Assembly (NCBI RefSeq): GCF_900111885.1 | Contig: NZ_FOKG01000003.1 | Location: 292,658 to 356,657 of the forward strand | From: Amycolatopsis marina | GTDB taxonomy: Bacteria > Actinomycetota > Actinomycetes > Mycobacteriales > Pseudonocardiaceae | DNA: 64,000 bases | Reading direction: 5' to 3' | Shown: positions 1 to 9,343 of the stretch, in pieces | Position numbering within the stretch: position 1 is the stretch's first letter | How the letters are laid out: the number at the start of each line of letters is the position of its first letter | The notes under the pieces: generated by a model | Seen by the model: only the letters and a program-made list of their open reading frames with translations | Databases searched by the model: none | What the model was told of the DNA's origin: nothing | Made by a program: the position numbers and the translations under genes

Positions 1-1
1 C

Positions 2-301
2 CTGCTGCTCGACGAGGGCATCGGCGCCGTCGACGCCGCCTTCCTGAACAAGGCTCGCGACCGCCTTGTCGACCTGGTGCGGCGTTCCGGACTGCTGGTG
101 TTCGCCTCCCACCAGGACGACCTGCTGCTGGAACTGTGCACCTCGGCCATCTGGATGGACGAGGGCCAGATGAAGATGCAGGGTTCCCTGCGCCAGGTCC
201 TCACCGCCTACAAGGGCAAGGACCCGTTCGAGAACATCAGCGCCGAGGCCGCGGAGCGAATCGCCGAAGGGCAGCCGGTCACGGCCAAGGGCGGGGACTG
301 A
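2..301 (+). CDS. wzt: Wzt-like ABC transporter ATP-binding subunit, C-terminal part (galactan export)
   Basis: Partial gene cut by the left edge; the reading frame is open from base 2. What remains starts in Walker B (LLLDEG) with the D-loop (GAVD), then the H-loop histidine (FASHQDD), and ends in the short tail typical of polysaccharide-export ATPases. In M. tuberculosis the equivalent gene (Rv3781) lies directly upstream of glfT1 and powers export of lipid-linked galactan. The same order is seen here: its TGA stop shares one base with the next ATG, so the two are translationally coupled. The permease (Wzm) is not in the window. The call rests on about 99 residues plus context. Confidence 0.85.
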   Translation: MLLDEGIGAVDAAFLNKARDRLVDLVRRSGLLVFASHQDDLLLELCTSAIWMDEGQMKMQGSLRQVLTAYKGKDPFENISAEAAERIAEGQPVTAKGGD

Positions 302-1248
302 TGTGCAGCCGGCCGGCGAATGAGGCAGAGGACATGAACCGCGAGCCCGAGCAGGCACCGCTGGGCCCGGGTTCCGTCGTGGCCGTCGTCGTCACCCGGC
401 ACCGCCGGGAACTCCTGGCCGACTCGCTGAAGGTCATCGCGGCGCAGACACATCCCGTCGACCATCTGATCGTGGTGGACAACGGGCCCGATCAGCCCGC
501 CCGTGGGGTCGTGGCGGGCGTCTCGGTGCCGTGCACATACATCCCGTCGCACCGCAACCTGGGTGGTGCGGGCGGCTTCGCACTGGGGATGTTGCAGGCA
601 CTGGCGCTGGGCGCGGAGTGGGTGTGGCTCGCCGACGACGACGGAAGGCCGGCCGACGAGAACGTTCTCGAGATCCTCCTGGACGAGGCGGAGAAGCGGA
701 ACCTCGCCGAGATCTCCCCCGTCGTGTCCAACATCGACGCGCCGGACAAGCTGGCGTTTCCGCTGCGCAGGGGGCTGACCTGGAAGCGGTCCACGGCCGA
801 ACTCGGTACGGACTTCCTGCCCGGTATCGCTTCACTGATGAACGGTGCGCTGTTCCGTGCCTCCACACTCGACGTGGTCGGCGTGCCGGATCTGCGGCTG
901 TTCTTCCGGGGTGACGAGGTGGAACTGCACCGCAGGCTGGTGCGTTCCGGGCTGCCCTTCGGGACCTCGCTGAAGACGTCGTACCTGCACCCGAACGGCT
1001 CCGACGAGTTCAAGCCGATGCTCGGTGGCCGGTTTCACGCGCAGGACCCGGAGAACGAGGTCAAGCGCTACTACACCTACCGAAACCGCGGCTACCTGCT
1101 CTCGCAGCCGGGCATGCGCAAGATCGGCGCGCTGGAGATCATTCGGTTCGGGCTGTACTTCGTGGGCGTCAAACGCGATCCGAAGGCCTTCGCCCAGTGG
1201 CTGCGACTGGTGCGCCAGGGCCGCAAGGAGAAGTTCTTCCGCTACTGA
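301..1248 (+). CDS. glfT1: Galactofuranosyltransferase GlfT1
   Basis: A 315-residue GT2 glycosyltransferase that adds the first galactofuranose residues to the rhamnosyl-GlcNAc-PP-decaprenyl linker at the cytoplasmic membrane face. The N-terminal nucleotide-binding strand (VVAVVVTRHRR), the NLGGAGGF motif shared with GlfT2, and a metal/nucleotide DDD motif (WLADDDGRP, residues 112-114) are visible. Length matches M. tuberculosis GlfT1 (about 304). The ATG at 301 overlaps the ATPase stop by one base; an internal ATG at 334 is the alternative start. A strong hairpin after the stop separates it from the convergent ESX module. Confidence 0.93.
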   Translation: MCSRPANEAEDMNREPEQAPLGPGSVVAVVVTRHRRELLADSLKVIAAQTHPVDHLIVVDNGPDQPARGVVAGVSVPCTYIPSHRNLGGAGGFALGMLQALALGAEWVWLADDDGRPADENVLEILLDEAEKRNLAEISPVVSNIDAPDKLAFPLRRGLTWKRSTAELGTDFLPGIASLMNGALFRASTLDVVGVPDLRLFFRGDEVELHRRLVRSGLPFGTSLKTSYLHPNGSDEFKPMLGGRFHAQDPENEVKRYYTYRNRGYLLSQPGMRKIGALEIIRFGLYFVGVKRDPKAFAQWLRLVRQGRKEKFFRY

Positions 1249-1254
1249 CGGCCG

Positions 1255-1287
1255 GGGCCGTCCTGGTGCGCTGACGCAGGACGGCCC
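1255..1287. terminator. Bidirectional hairpin between convergent glfT1 and PPE-like gene
   Basis: Perfect 11-bp stem GGGCCGTCCTG (1255-1265) with CAGGACGGCCC (1277-1287) and an 11-base loop. It lies 6 bp after the glfT1 stop and 12 bp before the end of the convergent gene. There is no clear U-tract, as is common in high-GC actinobacteria. Confidence 0.7.
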
Positions 1288-1299
1288 GCCCCGCAGACG

Positions 1300-2835
1300 C
1301 TATTCGCCGATAACCGGCGGCGCGGTGCGCTGGTCGGTGCCGAACACCTCGTCCGGGTCACCTTCGACCAGGTAGGTCGGACGCTGGTGGTCCTCGTCCT
1401 CGCCGCCCTTACCGCCCCGGCCGCCGCCCATGCCCGCGCCCATTCCACCGCCCATGGCACCACGGCCGCCGCCTGCGCCCATGGCTCCGGCGCCACCGCG
1501 GCCTGCCGCGGCCTCGGCCGCGCCGACACCGCCGGGCTTCGCCGCACCGGAGGCCGGACCACTACCGGCACCCGCACCCGCACCGGCTCCGCCACCACCA
1601 GGGCCGAACCCGCCGCCGCCACCGCGGCCAAGCTTGCTGTTGTAGTCCGAGCCGCCGCCCGCACCACCGCCGCCGCCCCCCATGGGGCCCATCGGCATGG
1701 GACCCATGCCACCGAACCCGGTGCTCCCGCCTCCGCCGCCTCCCCGGCGTGACCCACCGAAGTTCGGTGGCCGGTAACCGGAGGGGCGCGTGCTGCCGAC
1801 CGGAACAGAGCCCGTGCCGATCCCCGGAGCCCGCGTGATCGGCGGCGTGTACCCGCCACCACCGCCACCACCCCCGGGAATGCCGCTGCCGCCACCACCG
1901 GGAATGTTGCCGCCTCCCCAGCCGCTACCGCCGCTACCGCCGCCGGACGGAATCGAGCCCTGGCCGACACCGCTCGGGCCGCCGACGAATCCGGAGGCGC
2001 CCGTGCTGTTGTCACCGGGCCTCGGCGGGGTCACGTCGTACTTTCCGGAGCCCGCGCCGAACTTGGGCGGTTCGGCGAACACCGGCTGCTTCGAGGCGGC
2101 TGTGTACAGGTCTGTGTCGTACTGGGCCATCACCGTGGCCGCCTGGGAGTGCGCCTCGTTGCTGGCCTTGTAGGTCTCCATCGACTTGTTGATGTTGCCG
2201 ATGAGATCCAGCGGGTTGCTGCCCCACTTCTCCATCTCGGAGTCCCAGTTGAAGGGGATCTCCTCCGGCATCTGGTTCTTCGCCGTGCTCGCCGCCTCGG
2301 ACTGCTGGTAGATCGTCTCCGAGGCCAGCTTCGCGTTGGTCGAGTTGCCGTCGGACCACTCCTGGAGGCTGGTGAAGTAGTTCCGCGCGTCCGACGCGGC
2401 CTCACCCTCCCACTCGTGCTCCGACTTGCTCACGGCCGACTTGAGCTCCGAGGCGAACTCCTTGAACGCCATGTGGAGCTGGTGGTAAGCCTCCGAGACT
2501 TCACCCACCTGGTCCGGGTCCAGGTTCTGCGTGATGTAGGTGGTCATCTGGGTGTGCTCGTGGCCCTGGTAGTTGGCGTCGGAGGGCCGCAAACCCTCAA
2601 CAAACTGGATGTCGGCACCGGAGGACAGGTCGCGCACGCTGTCCTGACTGGCACGGTCCGCCTCACCTGCCGCGGCAGCCTGTGCCTGCATCCGCCGAAA
2701 CCATCCGAACAGGCCGCCGTCGTCCACGCCAGCGGTCGCCCGGTCCTGGAAGTACTGCTCACGTTCGGCGGGCGAGAGTTCCGCGATCTGCCGGTCGGTC
2801 AACTCCGCAGGAGCCTGTGGGTTCTGCGCGTTCAT
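1300..2835 (-). CDS. PPE-like ESX-associated protein with Gly-rich C-terminus
   Basis: A 511-residue protein. Residues ~1-260 are helical and hydrophilic with a WEG motif (HEWEGEAASDA) in the style of WXG/PPE proteins exported by type VII secretion. Residues ~265-480 are low-complexity Gly/Pro/Ser, and the last ~35 residues form an acidic conserved tail (DHQRP...DPDE...PPVIGE). The same tail type occurs in the second ESX module at 57,751. No Sec signal is seen. Last of a four-gene operon (EspG-like, small ESX protein, lipoprotein, this gene), 9 bp after the lipoprotein with a good RBS (AAGGGG). Its substrate status is inferred. Confidence 0.75.
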   Translation of the reverse strand: MNAQNPQAPAELTDRQIAELSPAEREQYFQDRATAGVDDGGLFGWFRRMQAQAAAAGEADRASQDSVRDLSSGADIQFVEGLRPSDANYQGHEHTQMTTYITQNLDPDQVGEVSEAYHQLHMAFKEFASELKSAVSKSEHEWEGEAASDARNYFTSLQEWSDGNSTNAKLASETIYQQSEAASTAKNQMPEEIPFNWDSEMEKWGSNPLDLIGNINKSMETYKASNEAHSQAATVMAQYDTDLYTAASKQPVFAEPPKFGAGSGKYDVTPPRPGDNSTGASGFVGGPSGVGQGSIPSGGGSGGSGWGGGNIPGGGGSGIPGGGGGGGGYTPPITRAPGIGTGSVPVGSTRPSGYRPPNFGGSRRGGGGGGSTGFGGMGPMPMGPMGGGGGGAGGGSDYNSKLGRGGGGGFGPGGGGAGAGAGAGSGPASGAAKPGGVGAAEAAAGRGGAGAMGAGGGRGAMGGGMGAGMGGGRGGKGGEDEDHQRPTYLVEGDPDEVFGTDQRTAPPVIGE

Positions 2836-2844
2836 CTCGTCCCC

Positions 2845-3423
2845 TTACCCCTCAGGAAGCTTTGGTTCGACGATCTTGGCCATCGCATCGGCGATCTGGC
2901 AGGCACGTTCCGCGGTGTTGGCCACGATCCCGACATCGACACGGGAGTTCTCCCCCACCGCGAGCGCGATCAGACATCCGCCGTTGCCGCTGGTCATGAC
3001 CGCCTTGCGACCGCCTGGAACAGAGCCGGGTTGGACGCCGTCGCCGAGGTCGCGCACCTCGTCGACTCCCTGCGAATCGCGGATGAGAACGCCGACCGCG
3101 TCGGCATCGTCGCTGGCCTTCTCGACCACTCGCATGAAACGGCACCCGCGGGCACCGCTCCCATTGTCCGGAGTGCCCTCCTTGTAATCGCCGAACTCAC
3201 CAAGGTCATCCGCACTCAGCAAGGAACAGGGATCGAGCGACGCTGTGGGGCGGCTCTCGGTCCCCCCGTCAGGCGCCGAGGAGGTGCCAGGCGGTTGTGA
3301 CGAGGCTGTATTCGGCTGCGACTCGGCAGGCAACGCAGCTCCGCCTTCTTCATCGGAGCAGGCGGCAAGCGCGAACGCTGCGGCCACGGAAATCACGACT
3401 CGTGTCAGATTCAATTTCATCAT
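2845..3423 (-). CDS. DUF3558-type lipoprotein, ESX module 1
   Basis: A 192-residue lipoprotein with an N-terminal hydrophobic stretch and lipobox (LAAC, Cys at about residue 21), a Ser/Thr/Pro linker, and a DUF3558-type domain starting at LDPCSLLS and ending near ERACQIADAMAKIV, with paired cysteines. DUF3558 lipoproteins are common in Pseudonocardiaceae and often lie beside ESX-related genes; their function is not known. The start overlaps the upstream stop by one base (MM start, 3423 or 3420). A paralogous lipoprotein sits in the same context at 58,985. Confidence 0.8.
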   Translation of the reverse strand: MMKLNLTRVVISVAAAFALAACSDEEGGAALPAESQPNTASSQPPGTSSAPDGGTESRPTASLDPCSLLSADDLGEFGDYKEGTPDNGSGARGCRFMRVVEKASDDADAVGVLIRDSQGVDEVRDLGDGVQPGSVPGGRKAVMTSGNGGCLIALAVGENSRVDVGIVANTAERACQIADAMAKIVEPKLPEG

Positions 3424-3893
3424 CAGGTCGCATACGTCTTGGCAGTGGACTCGACCTGGTCCTCGTTCTCCTGGTAAATGCCTGCGGCACGCTCCAGAGC
3501 TTCCGCCGCCTGGTCGAGTACGGTGTTGAACTGGTCGAGCACCACCAGGGCCGAACCCGATTCTTCGGCGGCGCCCTTCTGGTCATGCGCCGCGACCGAG
3601 TAACCATATTCATGGCTGCCCAACCTGGGCGCCTGGGAAAGCTCCGTTGCCGCTTGATACCTGAGCTGTTGCAGCTGTTCCTTCATGTTCTTGATCGAGG
3701 TGAGCAGGGGCTCGACGCCCTTCTCGCTGATCCGGAAACCGCCGGATTTTGCCGCGCTGACCAGCTTCTGCGTCTCGACCTTGGTCGCCTCGACCGCTCT
3801 CGCACTGATCCCGCCGGAGGCAAGAAAGTTGGTGCTCATCATGGAATCGGCGCGCATCGCCGTCTGGCCAGGATCAGCCTCGAAGAACTCCAT
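3423..3893 (-). CDS. Small helical ESX/EspC-like protein, module 1
   Basis: A 156-residue, almost wholly helical soluble protein without signal peptide or membrane segment. The C-terminal half (LDQFNTVLDQAAEALERAAGIYQENEDQV) resembles the helical-hairpin DUF2580/EspC-type ESX targets. It sits between the EspG-like gene and the lipoprotein and overlaps the latter by one base. The ~125-bp gap upstream may carry a promoter. Assignment to the type VII system is by fold impression and context; no exact family is recognised. Confidence 0.6.
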   Translation of the reverse strand: MEFFEADPGQTAMRADSMMSTNFLASGGISARAVEATKVETQKLVSAAKSGGFRISEKGVEPLLTSIKNMKEQLQQLRYQAATELSQAPRLGSHEYGYSVAAHDQKGAAEESGSALVVLDQFNTVLDQAAEALERAAGIYQENEDQVESTAKTYAT

Positions 3894-4018
3894 CGCCGCC
3901 CCACATCGTCGCCTGTGTCACTCCGCCGCGGATTCTACTCGGTGCTCCCCCGGCGTATGCCGGTTTCACCAGATCAGCCCGCACCGATGGGACGCGATGT
4001 GCACCTCGGTGGTTCCGC

Positions 4019-4801
4019 TCAGAGGTGACCCTCGAGCTGGGAGTACAGGTGCTGGGCGATACGGGCGTTGTCGGCGGGAGCGTAGGTGATCCACTCCTGG
4101 CCGTCGGTGGCATCGTTCATGGTGGTGAAGTACCGGCCGTCCTCGGTGTCGAACCAGGCCATCGGCCCCAGCCCGGCCTCCTTGCCGTCCTGGCCCTGGA
4201 CGAACGCGGCGATCTGCCCGATCCGCAGCTTCGGCTTCTCGAAGATCCGCTCCACCGCCCGCAACTGCGTGCTCGACTGCGACCGCGGAGCCGCGACTCC
4301 CGCGAACGGGTCGTAGCCGCCGTCGTCCGCCGCATGCCGGGAGCGTTGTTTCCGCGGCGCGGGACGCGCGACCGTGACCGACTGGCCCGCCGCGGCCGGG
4401 GTGAGCGGGAGCAGATCGACGATCGCGGGCACCAGGCCGGTCGGCCTCGCCTCCTCGAAGACCATCAGGTTCTCGTCCTGCCGCGCCACCACGCCGAACT
4501 GGCGGTCCGTGGCCGCCCTGGCGAACAGCCGTTTGCCCTTGTCCATCTTCGCGACAGCGGTGATCGCCACTGGCGAGTTGACGAACGTTCGCAGCGCGAG
4601 TTCGACATCCGCGTCCACCCGGCCCGCCTGCATCAGACCCCGCGTCTCGAGGTCGCGGAACACTGCTTCGCGCACCTGCGCACGCTGCGTGTGAGTGGTC
4701 CCGATGTGCGGAATCTGGAACGGAAAGGGCGCACGGCCGAGTTTGCCGTGCTCCAGAAGCATGTCCACCGCCGCCAGTGACAGCGAGAACGAGTGCGTCA
4801 T
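4019..4801 (-). CDS. EspG-family ESX chaperone-like protein, module 1
   Basis: A 260-residue cytoplasmic protein of the EspG (ESX secretion-associated) family. EspG proteins bind PE/PPE substrates and keep them soluble before export. The ATG at 4801 is chosen because a strong RBS (AGGGGGAG) lies just upstream; the longer open frame runs antisense through the 4,961 gene. Residues ~165-185 are a low-complexity linker; the C-terminal half ends in a WF-rich strand region (AWFDTEDGRYF). First gene of ESX module 1, so the PPE-like protein encoded at 1,300 is its likely partner. Confidence 0.75.
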   Translation of the reverse strand: MTHSFSLSLAAVDMLLEHGKLGRAPFPFQIPHIGTTHTQRAQVREAVFRDLETRGLMQAGRVDADVELALRTFVNSPVAITAVAKMDKGKRLFARAATDRQFGVVARQDENLMVFEEARPTGLVPAIVDLLPLTPAAAGQSVTVARPAPRKQRSRHAADDGGYDPFAGVAAPRSQSSTQLRAVERIFEKPKLRIGQIAAFVQGQDGKEAGLGPMAWFDTEDGRYFTTMNDATDGQEWITYAPADNARIAQHLYSQLEGHL

Positions 4802-4960
4802 TACCTGCTCCCCCTGGGATCGTGAGCTCGCAGATGAACGGTAGCGGACCCCGGCACAGGTCCGCAGGCAGTTCCCCGGGACCCCCACGAGGGGCATGAC
4901 CTGCTCAGCCGACAGCGAACCGCCTTGTCCGGCCCGCGCGCTGCTGCTGTGCTGAGGATC

Positions 4961-5215
4961 ATGGCCGACGAGAAACGCCCTGAACGTCCCGCACTTGTCC
5001 TGCACCTGGCGGCGGGAGGCGACACCCTGACGTTCGCGCTACCGCCCGACGACTACCACGATTTGGAGCAGGACCTGCGCAATCTGCTGGTGAAAGGCGC
5101 GGTCCGGGCCGTGCGGACGAAGGACGGCGCGTCCGTGGCGATCAACTTCGCCAACGTGGCCGTCGCCTACATCGACGACCTGCAGCGCACCGGCAAGGTC
5201 TTCGGGCTCCACTGA
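4961..5215 (+). CDS. Small conserved hypothetical protein
   Basis: An 84-residue soluble protein, divergent from the EspG-like gene and convergent with glfT2. The ATG at 4961 is used because the longer frame is non-protein-like. It has alternating strand-like segments (LVLHLAAGGDTLTFALPPDDYHDLEQDLRN...) and ends KVFGLH. No family is recognised. The composition fits a small folded protein; a 38-bp perfect palindrome lies 33 bp after the stop. Confidence 0.6.
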   Translation: MADEKRPERPALVLHLAAGGDTLTFALPPDDYHDLEQDLRNLLVKGAVRAVRTKDGASVAINFANVAVAYIDDLQRTGKVFGLH

Positions 5216-5247
5216 GATGTCGCGGGGGCGACCTCGCAGGCCACACG

Positions 5248-5285
5248 GCGCAGGGGGCACTTTCCCGGGAAAGTGCCCCCTGCGC
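5248..5285. repeat. Palindromic repeat P1 (CACTTTCCCGGGAAAGTG core), 38 bp
   Basis: Perfect 38-bp palindrome centred at 5266.5 between the convergent 4,961 gene and glfT2. The core CACTTTCCCGGGAAAGTG is shared with five other sites. The outer arms here are GCGCAGGGGG and its complement, unlike those at other copies. It could act as a bidirectional terminator. Confidence 0.85.
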
Positions 5286-5291
5286 GGCGAC

Positions 5292-7250
5292 TCAGAGTTC
5301 GTAGAGCCGGGTCCAGTTCTCCCGGCTGGTGAGCTCGGGCGTGGCGCGCCGGTACTGCTCCTGCACGGCGCGGCCTTCCTTACGCAACCGCTGCATCGTC
5401 CGGACGCCGTGCTTGGCCAGTTCGAACATGCGCTGCCGGTCGTACTTGCGCACCCGGACGCCCTCCTGCGAGGCGTCGGTGACCACCGCGGTCTCGAACA
5501 GCGACACGTGCCACCAGTGGGCCTCGTCGCTGGGGATCGCCCCGAGGGAGTGCCGGTGCTTGCCGAGCGCCCGGTCCAGGATGCGCTTGAGCAGCACCAC
5601 CCGCTGCAGACTGGGCCGGGGCGCGGTGTTGATGATGCCGATGTCGTTGGAGGCGATCCCGGGTACGTCAGTGGCCGGGTACCGCTTCGTCTCCGGGTAC
5701 CGGGACCGGATCTCGCGGATCTCCTTCATCGCCGCTACGCCACCGTCGCGCAGGATTTCCGGGCCCTCGAGGAAGTCCTCGACCGCCTTGATCAGGGTCG
5801 CGGTGAGTCCGTACTGCATGCCCAGCAGGTACCGCACGATCTGGGCGAAGAGCACCCGGGAGACCAGGTTCAGGTCGAAGGGGCTGTGCAGCGCCGCGGT
5901 GATGATCGAGTTACGCAGGTTGAAGTAGCGGTGCCACTCGTCCCAGTCCTTCCAGTGGAAGTCCGCGTGCCAGACACCGGCGCCGGGCAGGGTGACCGTC
6001 GGGATGCCGTGCGCACGGGCCCGGTAGCTGTACTCGGCGTCGTCCCACTGGAAGAAGAACGGCATCGGGTAGCCGATCTCCTTGACCACCTCGTACGGGA
6101 TGAGGCAGGACCACCAGCCGTTGTATCCGGCGTCGAGCCTGCGCTCCTGACGGTTCGGCTTGCCGGTCTCCTCGTCCACCCCGAGCAGGTCGGCCGTGGT
6201 CAGGCTGTGCTCCACCGGCTGGCCGGGCTCCAGCGTGTTGAGCCGGGCGTACTCCGCACCGACGTGCAGCTGGTTCGGGTGCAGCAGGTTGAGCATCTGC
6301 CCGCCGACGATGATCGGGTCGACGGCGCGGTTGGAGAACGCCGTCAACCGGATGACCAGATCCGGCTCGAGCAGCACGTCGTCATCCATGAACAGCACGT
6401 TCGCGTGCTCGGTCTCGGTGTGCCCCGCGACCTCGTAGAGCCCGCGGGTGAAACCGCCGGCGCCACCGAGGTTCGGCTGCTTGATGTAGTGCAGCATGTC
6501 GCCGAGCTGGGCGGCGACCTCCGCGAAGCCGTCCCGCGAGTCCACCGTGTCGGTGCCCTGGTCCGCCACGTAGATGGCGTCCAGCGTCTCCAGCGAGGAG
6601 ATGTCCCCGGCGAGTGCCTTGAGGTTGCTCAGGCAGTCGTCCGCCCGGTTCATCGTGCAGATCGTCACCGCGGTCGGGCGGATCCGCTGCGGCGGCTCGA
6701 CCGTCCAGCGGACACTCTCGACGGTCAGGCGGTCGCCCTCCGTTTCCAGGTCCAGCCAGAGCGCGCCGCCGTCGTAGAACTTGTCGAGCTTGGCCTCGAG
6801 CGTCACGGTCGCCTGCTCGGCTCCCTCGACCGGGTTCACCGCGACCACCCGCGGGTCACCCTCGATGTCGGAGGCGCCGACACTGAGCCGCCCCGAGCCG
6901 CTGACCACGGCCTCCACCGTGACCGCGCCGGCGGTGGTCCACCGCTGCCAGTAGCTGGCCGGGAACCTGCCGAAGTAGGTGTTACCGGACACCTTCGCGG
7001 CCGGCTCCAGGGTCACACTCGCGCGCTTGCGGGTGGCCACGCCCCGGAGCACCTCGGCGTAGAGGTCCCTGCTGACCACATCGGACGGACCCGAGTACAG
7101 CCCCCGCTGCGCGATCAGCCTGCCCTGGGGCAACCGCTCGGCGAACGCCGTTTGGTCGGCGCCAGCAGGACTCACATCCCCGACAGAACCATTGGTAGCC
7201 GACTTCCGGGGGGTCGCCGAACCGGTGGCCGGTGCTGCTTTTCCGGGCAT
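5292..7250 (-). CDS. glfT2: Galactofuranosyltransferase GlfT2
   Basis: A 652-residue bifunctional galactan polymerase that alternates beta-1,5 and beta-1,6 Galf additions from UDP-Galf. It has an N-terminal beta-rich domain (~1-200), a GT2 domain with NLGGAGGF, the catalytic FMDDDV (Asp289-291), WDDAEYS and the HADFHWKDW motif with the metal-binding histidine, and a C-terminal helical region. M. tuberculosis GlfT2 has 637 residues. The ATG at 7250 is preferred to an upstream TTG because GGAGGA lies 10 bases before it. It shares a strand with the GtrA-family gene, 66 bp downstream of it. Confidence 0.95.
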   Translation of the reverse strand: MPGKAAPATGSATPRKSATNGSVGDVSPAGADQTAFAERLPQGRLIAQRGLYSGPSDVVSRDLYAEVLRGVATRKRASVTLEPAAKVSGNTYFGRFPASYWQRWTTAGAVTVEAVVSGSGRLSVGASDIEGDPRVVAVNPVEGAEQATVTLEAKLDKFYDGGALWLDLETEGDRLTVESVRWTVEPPQRIRPTAVTICTMNRADDCLSNLKALAGDISSLETLDAIYVADQGTDTVDSRDGFAEVAAQLGDMLHYIKQPNLGGAGGFTRGLYEVAGHTETEHANVLFMDDDVLLEPDLVIRLTAFSNRAVDPIIVGGQMLNLLHPNQLHVGAEYARLNTLEPGQPVEHSLTTADLLGVDEETGKPNRQERRLDAGYNGWWSCLIPYEVVKEIGYPMPFFFQWDDAEYSYRARAHGIPTVTLPGAGVWHADFHWKDWDEWHRYFNLRNSIITAALHSPFDLNLVSRVLFAQIVRYLLGMQYGLTATLIKAVEDFLEGPEILRDGGVAAMKEIREIRSRYPETKRYPATDVPGIASNDIGIINTAPRPSLQRVVLLKRILDRALGKHRHSLGAIPSDEAHWWHVSLFETAVVTDASQEGVRVRKYDRQRMFELAKHGVRTMQRLRKEGRAVQEQYRRATPELTSRENWTRLYEL

Positions 7251-7316
7251 GAGACTCTGATCCTCCAAAGAGATACCTGCTCGCGGCTGCCAAGGTACAC
7301 GCCGCGCAATTGGGAG

Positions 7317-7814
7317 TTATGAACGCGGCTCGCGGAAGACGACCCACTTCAACATGACGAAATTGATGGTGGTCGCGGTCGCCTGCGAGATGACCCAGGC
7401 CAGCGTGGTCTCCCAGGCCGAGGCGGGTATCAGCAACAGCATCCACCGGTTCATTCCGACCGCGACGAAGAACGTCACGGCGTACAGAAGTACGAAACCC
7501 CCAACTTGACCCGCACCTTTTCGCTGACCACCTGCGAAGGTGAACTTGCGGTTAAGGAAAAAGGCGGTCGTCGTCCCCACGACGAAACTGATCGCCCTGG
7601 CCAAATCGACCCACGGCGCGTCGATCATCCCGAGCGCGAGCAGGCCACGGTAGGTACCGAAGTCCAGCAGTGCGCAGAAGCCGCCGATGAGCCCGAATCT
7701 GAGGAGCTGGCCGACCAGTCCCGGAGACGCCGGACGTCCCACTGTCACATCTGCCTGCGGATCGGTCGTCACCACTGTCAGCCTCATCGATCGGGTTCGT
7801 TGAGTACGGCCCAT
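7317..7814 (-). CDS. GtrA-family membrane protein (Rv3789-like)
   Basis: A 165-residue protein with four hydrophobic segments after a ~30-residue hydrophilic N-terminus, matching the GtrA family ([43 protein letters not shown]). In M. tuberculosis Rv3789 is next to dprE1 and has been linked to decaprenyl-phospho-arabinose translocation or recruitment of the priming arabinosyltransferase. The same adjacency is kept here, divergent from dprE1 across 85 bp. A second ATG (7787) would shorten the N-terminus. Confidence 0.85.
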   Translation of the reverse strand: MGRTQRTRSMRLTVVTTDPQADVTVGRPASPGLVGQLLRFGLIGGFCALLDFGTYRGLLALGMIDAPWVDLARAISFVVGTTTAFFLNRKFTFAGGQRKGAGQVGGFVLLYAVTFFVAVGMNRWMLLLIPASAWETTLAWVISQATATTINFVMLKWVVFREPRS

Positions 7815-7899
7815 GCCGAACCGATGGTCATGGACAAAGACAGAGTGTAGAAGTGGTCACCATCAGGTCACGTTCCGGGAGGCAGCTACCCTGGTTCGG

Positions 7900-9276
7900 G
7901 TGAGCGCAGCGACTCCCCTTCCGAGCGAACGCCGGGCACTGACCGGGTGGGCACGCACCGCGCCGACCGTGGCCGACGTGCTGAGCACACCGGACATCGA
8001 GCTGATCGCGAAGGCGGTGACCCAGGCAGGCGAACGCGGCGTGATCGCACGCGGACTCGGCAGATCCTATGGCGACCCGGCCCAGAACGCGGGCGGCCTC
8101 GTGATCGACATGACGGCGCTGAACCGCATCCACTCGATCGACCCGGACAGCGCTCTCGTCGACCTCGACGCCGGAGTCAGCCTGGACGAGCTGATGCGGG
8201 CAGCGCTCCCGCACGGACTGTGGGTCCCGGTCCTGCCGGGCACCCGGCAGGTCACGATCGGCGGCGCGATCAGCAATGACATCCATGGCAAGAACCACCA
8301 TTCCGCAGGCAGCTTCGGCAATCACGTCGTGTCGATGGAACTGCTCACGGCCGACGGCTCCGTGCGCACCCTGACCCCCGAAGGCCCCGACGCGGACCTC
8401 TTCTGGGCCACGGTCGCCGGTTGCGGGCTGACCGGGATCATCCTGCGGGCGACCGTCAGGATGACGCGAACGGAAACGGCCTACTTCCTCGCCGACGCCG
8501 ACCGCACAGCGAACCTCGACGAGACGATCGAGCTGCTCAGCGACGGCTCGGACGAGGCGTACACATACTCCTCGGCGTGGTTCGACTCGATTTCCACCGG
8601 CCCGAAGCTGGGACGTGCCGCCTTCGGCCGCGGTTCGCTGGCGAAACTCGAGGACCTGCCGCCGAAACTGCGGGCCGACCCGCTCAAGTTCGACGCCCCC
8701 CAACTGGCCACCCTGCCGGACGTCTTCCCGAACGGCCTGGCGAACAAGCTGACGTTCGGCGCCATCGGCGAGCTGTACTACCGCAAGACGCCGAAGCGGG
8801 CTCGCGGGCTGATCCAGAACCTCACGGCGTTCTATCACCCACTGGACATGTTCGGCGAGTGGAACCGCGCGTACGGGTCGAAGGGCTTCCTGCAGTACCA
8901 GTTCAGCATCCCGCCGAACGCCTACGAGGAGCTGCGCCGAATCGTGCGGAAGGTCGCTGAGTCGGGCCACGTGTCGTTCCTCAACGTGATCAAGCGGATG
9001 GGCGAGGGCAACCGGGCGCCGCTGTCCTTCCCGCATCCCGGCCTGATGATCTGCCTGGACTTCCCGATCAAGGACGGCCTCGGCGAATTCTGCAACAAGC
9101 TGGACGAGGACGTGCTGTCGGTGGGTGGGCGGCTCTACACGGCCAAGGACTCCCGGACGAGCGCGGCCACCTTCCACCGGATGTATCCGCGGCTGGACGA
9201 GTGGCGCAAGATCCGCCACGCCGTCGACCCGGGGGGTGTGTTCGCTTCGGACATGTCGAGAAGGTTGGAGCTGTGA
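7900..9276 (+). CDS. dprE1: Decaprenylphosphoryl-ribose 2'-oxidase DprE1
   Basis: A 458-residue FAD flavoprotein that oxidises decaprenyl-phospho-ribose to the 2-keto form, the first half of the epimerisation to decaprenyl-phospho-arabinose. The FAD-binding N-domain ([28 protein letters not shown]) and C-terminal substrate domain ([20 protein letters not shown]) follow the mycobacterial protein closely. The benzothiazinone-target cysteine ([10 protein letters not shown]) is Cys385, and the catalytic lysine of TAKDSR is kept. The GTG at 7900 gives the usual length; the longer open frame overlaps the divergent GtrA gene. Confidence 0.96.
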   Translation: MSAATPLPSERRALTGWARTAPTVADVLSTPDIELIAKAVTQAGERGVIARGLGRSYGDPAQNAGGLVIDMTALNRIHSIDPDSALVDLDAGVSLDELMRAALPHGLWVPVLPGTRQVTIGGAISNDIHGKNHHSAGSFGNHVVSMELLTADGSVRTLTPEGPDADLFWATVAGCGLTGIILRATVRMTRTETAYFLADADRTANLDETIELLSDGSDEAYTYSSAWFDSISTGPKLGRAAFGRGSLAKLEDLPPKLRADPLKFDAPQLATLPDVFPNGLANKLTFGAIGELYYRKTPKRARGLIQNLTAFYHPLDMFGEWNRAYGSKGFLQYQFSIPPNAYEELRRIVRKVAESGHVSFLNVIKRMGEGNRAPLSFPHPGLMICLDFPIKDGLGEFCNKLDEDVLSVGGRLYTAKDSRTSAATFHRMYPRLDEWRKIRHAVDPGGVFASDMSRRLEL

Positions 9277-9343
9277 GCGCTTCACGCGCATCCGGCGCAA
9301 CCGGCCCACACCTGTGCACCACCCGATCTTGAGGACAGACACT

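Noticed and set aside
2149..3300. Long open frame on the plus strand opposite the PPE-like and lipoprotein genes
   Set aside because: Antisense shadow of high-GC genes: Arg/Val-rich composition, no domain, and covers two well-supported genes on the other strand.
5217..7322. 701-codon plus-strand frame opposite glfT2
   Set aside because: Shadow of glfT2; composition is Arg/Val/His-rich and has no recognisable motif.
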